NCBI GenBank assembly: GCA_964244065.1
Contig: CAXTHH010000008.1
Span: 15,946 to 79,945, forward strand
DNA length: 64,000 nt
Source: JASLDZ01 sp964244065
Lineage (GTDB): Bacteria > Pseudomonadota > Alphaproteobacteria > Caulobacterales > Caulobacteraceae
Reading direction: 5' to 3'
The position numbers and the translations under genes were made by a program. Under the pieces are notes generated by a model. It ran no database searches. It saw only the letters and a list, made by a program, of their open reading frames with translations, and was not told the DNA's origin. Below are positions 61,534 to 64,000 of this stretch, piece after piece (position 1 is the stretch's first letter; each line of letters starts with the position of its first letter).

Positions 61534-63012
61534 ATGTCGGACCTCACCTCCCTGACGCTCAGGGCCGCCCTCGACGGGTTGGCCGCCCGCCGTTTCTCCG
61601 CCGTGGAGCTGGCGCAGGCGCACATCGACGCGGTGGCCGCCGCCAACCCGCACCTGAACGCCTACGTGTTGCAGACGCCCGACAAGGCGCTGGCCATGGC
61701 GGCGGAGAGCGACCGCCGCCGCGCCGCCGGCGAGGCGGGCGCGCTGGAGGGCGCGTGCCTGGGCGTGAAGGACCTGTTCTGCACCGAGGGCGTGCAGACC
61801 ACCGCCGGCTCCAACATGCTCAGGGGTTTCGCGCCACCCTACGAGTCCACCGTCACCGCCAACCTGTGGCGCGACGGGGCGGTGATGCTGGGCAAGCTGA
61901 ACATGGACGAGTTCGCCATGGGCTCGTCCAACGAGACCAGCGCCTTCGGCCCGGTGGCCAACCCGTGGAAGGCGCGCGGCTCCAACACCACGCTGACGCC
62001 CGGCGGCTCGTCGGGCGGCTCGGCCAGCGCGGTGGCGGCCGACCTGTGCCTGGCGGCCACCGCGTCCGACACCGGCGGCTCGATCCGCCAGCCCGCCGCC
62101 TTCACGGGCACGGTGGGGATCAAGCCCACCTACGGCCGCTGCAGCCGCTTCGGCATCGTCGCCTTCGCCAGCTCGCTCGACCAGGCGGGGCCGATCGCCA
62201 AGACCGTGCAGGATGCGGCCATCCTGCTCCATTCCATGAGCGGGCCGGACCCGAAGGACTCCACCTGCCTCGACCTGCCCGTGCCCGACTACGTCGCCGC
62301 GCTCGGCCGGGGCGTGAAGGGCCTGCGCATCGGCGTGCCCAAGGAGTACCGGCTGGAGGGCGTGCCCGCCGAGATCGACGCCCTGTGGGAGCAGGGCATC
62401 GCCTGGCTGCGCGAGGCCGGCTGCGAGATCGTGGAGATCAGCCTGCCGCACACCAGGTACGCCCTGCCGGCCTACTACATCGTGGCCCCGGCCGAGGCCT
62501 CGTCCAACCTCGCCCGCTACGACGGCATGCGCTTCGGCCACCGCGGCGGCGAGGGGGGCTCGCTGACAGAGGTCTACGAGGCGAGCCGCGCGGAAGGGTT
62601 CGGGAACGAGGTCAAGCGCCGCATCCTGATCGGCGCCTACGTTCTGTCGGCCGGGTACTACGATGCGTTCTACCTGAAGGCGCAGAAGGTGCGGCGGCGT
62701 ATCGCCGACGACTTCGTTCAGGCCTGGGAGCGCTGCGACGCCATCCTGACGCCCTCCACGCCCTCGGCCGCGTTCCCGCTCGGCGACCGGGTGAGCGATC
62801 CGATCGCCATGTACCTGAACGACGTGTTCACGGTGACGGCCAACCTCGCCGGCCTGCCGGGCCTGTCGCTGCCCGCCGGCCTGTCGTCCGAGGGCCTGCC
62901 GCTCGGCCTGCAGCTGATCGGCCGCGCGCTGGACGAGGAGACGCTGTTCGCCCTGGGCGCCGTGATGGAGGACGCCGCACAGTTCCGCGCCCGGCCCGAG
63001 AGATGGTGGTGA
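61534..63012 (+). CDS. gatA: Asp-tRNA(Asn)/Glu-tRNA(Gln) amidotransferase subunit A
   Basis: The amidase subunit that hydrolyses glutamine and channels ammonia to GatB. The 492-residue product has the Ser-cisSer-Lys triad: Lys in LGVKDLFCTEG, the Gly/Ser loop TPGGSSGGSASAVAADL, and the nucleophile Ser in ASDTGGSIRQPAAF. GMRFGHR and EGFGNEVKRRILIGAYVLSA are GatA-specific. Length fits (about 485-495). gatB is not in the window. Confidence 0.96.
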   Translation: MSDLTSLTLRAALDGLAARRFSAVELAQAHIDAVAAANPHLNAYVLQTPDKALAMAAESDRRRAAGEAGALEGACLGVKDLFCTEGVQTTAGSNMLRGFAPPYESTVTANLWRDGAVMLGKLNMDEFAMGSSNETSAFGPVANPWKARGSNTTLTPGGSSGGSASAVAADLCLAATASDTGGSIRQPAAFTGTVGIKPTYGRCSRFGIVAFASSLDQAGPIAKTVQDAAILLHSMSGPDPKDSTCLDLPVPDYVAALGRGVKGLRIGVPKEYRLEGVPAEIDALWEQGIAWLREAGCEIVEISLPHTRYALPAYYIVAPAEASSNLARYDGMRFGHRGGEGGSLTEVYEASRAEGFGNEVKRRILIGAYVLSAGYYDAFYLKAQKVRRRIADDFVQAWERCDAILTPSTPSAAFPLGDRVSDPIAMYLNDVFTVTANLAGLPGLSLPAGLSSEGLPLGLQLIGRALDEETLFALGAVMEDAAQFRARPERWW

Positions 63013-63052
63013 CCTTCACCTCGCCTTAGCCGTCCGCGGCTAGCGTGGCGGC

Positions 63053-63913
63053 GTGGTCGAGCCGCACGCACCCTCGTCGCGCCGGGTCGGATGGCGGCTG
63101 GCCCTGAAGGTCGGCGCCGGCCTCTGGGTCGGCAACGCCGTCCTCATCGCTGTGCGGCGGGTGGGCGGCCGCCCGCTTCCGACGCCCTCGGATCTGCACG
63201 CCGTGAGAGGATTGTCTCCGCCGACCTGGGCGGAGCTCCTGCACCTCGGCGTCACGCTGGCGATCCTGGCGGCGGTGGCCGCGCCGGTGGTCGTGGGCGG
63301 GCTCCGCCTGCGCCGGGGCGAGGCCCTCTGGCCCACCCTGCGCGACGCGGGCCTAGCCACGCTGGGCGTACCGGCGGCCCTGTTCGTGCTCCGCTGCATG
63401 TTCTCGTTCTGGGGACGGTCGCTTCTGGGCGTGACGGCCTTCCAGTCCGACCTGGCGATCCGGGCGGCGTCCGCGCCCGCCTTCCTGGCGGTCATGGCGC
63501 TGGCCGCCCTCGGCCCGCTGCGCCTGTTCGACCGGGAGCGGATGATGGGCGCCGCGCCCGCCATCGTGCTGGGCGCCATGGCGGCTGGCGCGGCGGTGAC
63601 CCTTTCAAGCGTGGCCTGGGCGCTGTCCAGTCCCTACGCCCAGGCGTTGGCCGCGACCTTCGCCCCGCTCGGGATGCGGCTGGTCCTGCTGGCCGGCTCC
63701 CGGCCGGGCTGGGGCGAAGCGGCGCGCGGGGCGGCCGGCTGGTTCTGCGCGCTGGTCGCGGCCGTCGGCGCCGGAGACTACGCGCTCAGCTTCCAGCGCC
63801 ACGACGAGTTCGGGCTGACCCCCGTGCTGATGGGCGCGATCTTCCCCGTCGTCGCTCCGGCCCTCGTCGGGCTTTTGTGGCTGGCCTGGCGGCTTACCGC
63901 CCGGAGGCGATGA
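63053..63913 (+). CDS. Polytopic membrane protein, unknown
   Basis: A 286-residue protein with about seven hydrophobic helices, the first at about 16-35 and the last at 262-281. Loops are short and basic (LRLRRGEALW, LFDRERMM). It starts at a GTG 40 nt after the gatA stop. No recognised motif; it may be transcribed with gatA. Confidence 0.6.
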   Translation: MVEPHAPSSRRVGWRLALKVGAGLWVGNAVLIAVRRVGGRPLPTPSDLHAVRGLSPPTWAELLHLGVTLAILAAVAAPVVVGGLRLRRGEALWPTLRDAGLATLGVPAALFVLRCMFSFWGRSLLGVTAFQSDLAIRAASAPAFLAVMALAALGPLRLFDRERMMGAAPAIVLGAMAAGAAVTLSSVAWALSSPYAQALAATFAPLGMRLVLLAGSRPGWGEAARGAAGWFCALVAAVGAGDYALSFQRHDEFGLTPVLMGAIFPVVAPALVGLLWLAWRLTARRR

Positions 63914-63928
63914 CGGCTAGAGTCTGTA

Positions 63929-63944
63929 CTCAACCGGGGTTGAG
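63929..63944. promoter_or_regulatory. Perfect palindrome before the last gene
   Basis: CTCAACC-GG-GGTTGAG, 16 bp, 45 nt upstream of the ATG at 63990. Compact dyads of this kind are typical operators of MerR-family regulators (SoxR-like sites have CTCAA..TTGAG arms). Confidence 0.45.
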
Positions 63945-63989
63945 ACTGCGGCCGAAGCCTGATTCATCGTCGTCGGGAGGTGCCCGGCG

Positions 63990-64000
63990 ATGGCGCGTTA
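63990..64000 (+). CDS. Start of a gene cut by the window edge
   Basis: ATGGCGCGTTA: Met-Ala-Arg and two bases of the next codon, behind GGGAGG at 63975-63980 (9 nt upstream). Too short to identify. The upstream palindrome makes an autoregulated MerR-type regulator a possible guess. Confidence 0.5.

Overview
The window is one uninterrupted stretch of a very GC-rich bacterial chromosome, mostly around 70 % G+C or above by eye. Gene content points to an alphaproteobacterium, most likely Caulobacterales (Phenylobacterium- or Caulobacter-like). The pointers are a TonB-dependent receptor, split glycine dehydrogenase genes (gcvPA/gcvPB) behind a tandem glycine riboswitch, a cobA-DUF2849-sulfite/nitrite reductase-DUF934 cluster, an HDAC-xseB-dxs cluster, and an M10/RTX protease of the kind found with caulobacter S-layer proteins. 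The assignment is an inference, because no rRNA or other phylogenetic marker is present. No tRNA, rRNA, CRISPR array, insertion sequence or prophage was seen.

Layout. 0-4 kb: lemA, a 57-codon gene with a textbook double-glycine leader, two TPM-domain genes and an amidohydrolase. An AT-richer tract (about 900-1560) runs through this cluster. 4-11.8 kb: aldehyde dehydrogenase, TonB-dependent receptor, nhaA, selO, dps. 11.9-19.6 kb: three peptidases (prolyl oligopeptidase, secreted RTX metalloprotease, M3 peptidase) and an SDR. 19.6-21.5 kb: a gene remnant, a small membrane protein, chorismate mutase and a GcvA-like LysR regulator. 21.5-28 kb: a siroheme/sulfite-nitrite reductase operon running into ferredoxin-NADP reductase, a TadG-like lipoprotein and a flavin monooxygenase. 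28.3-32.6 kb: S1/P1 nuclease, Nudix hydrolase and, on the minus strand, a tightly packed GNAT-mntA-hepT-VWA operon with a type VII toxin-antitoxin pair in its middle. 32.7-38.3 kb: HDAC-like amidohydrolase, histidine phosphatase, xseB, dxs, esterase. 38.4-44.2 kb: a complete RND efflux operon. 44.2-47.5 kb: a DUF4130-UdgX fusion with its partner radical SAM protein. 47.6-50.9 kb: egtB-egtD-dusA. 50.9-52.8 kb: aspartic protease and lipase-like hydrolase. 52.9-57.8 kb: glycine riboswitch and gcvT-gcvH-gcvPA-gcvPB. 57.8-59.7 kb: a GmrSD-type DUF262/HNH restriction protein. 59.8-64 kb: a PGPGW-like membrane protein, ruvX, gatC, a small unknown gene, gatA, a membrane protein and the start of a gene behind a perfect palindrome.

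Many genes overlap by the 4-nt ATGA/GTGA arrangement, so translational coupling is the rule. Two families of hairpin-pair repeats sit between genes: family A at 22.4, 36.6 and 54.8 kb, and family B at about 0.03, 10.9 and 25.0 kb. One A copy has become the C-terminus of CobA and another fills the gcvH-gcvPA gap. The most promising candidate for something undescribed is the 990-1163 peptide: its N-terminus is a double-glycine secretion leader, while its C-terminus copies the tail of the TPM protein encoded just downstream, and both lie in the AT-richer tract.
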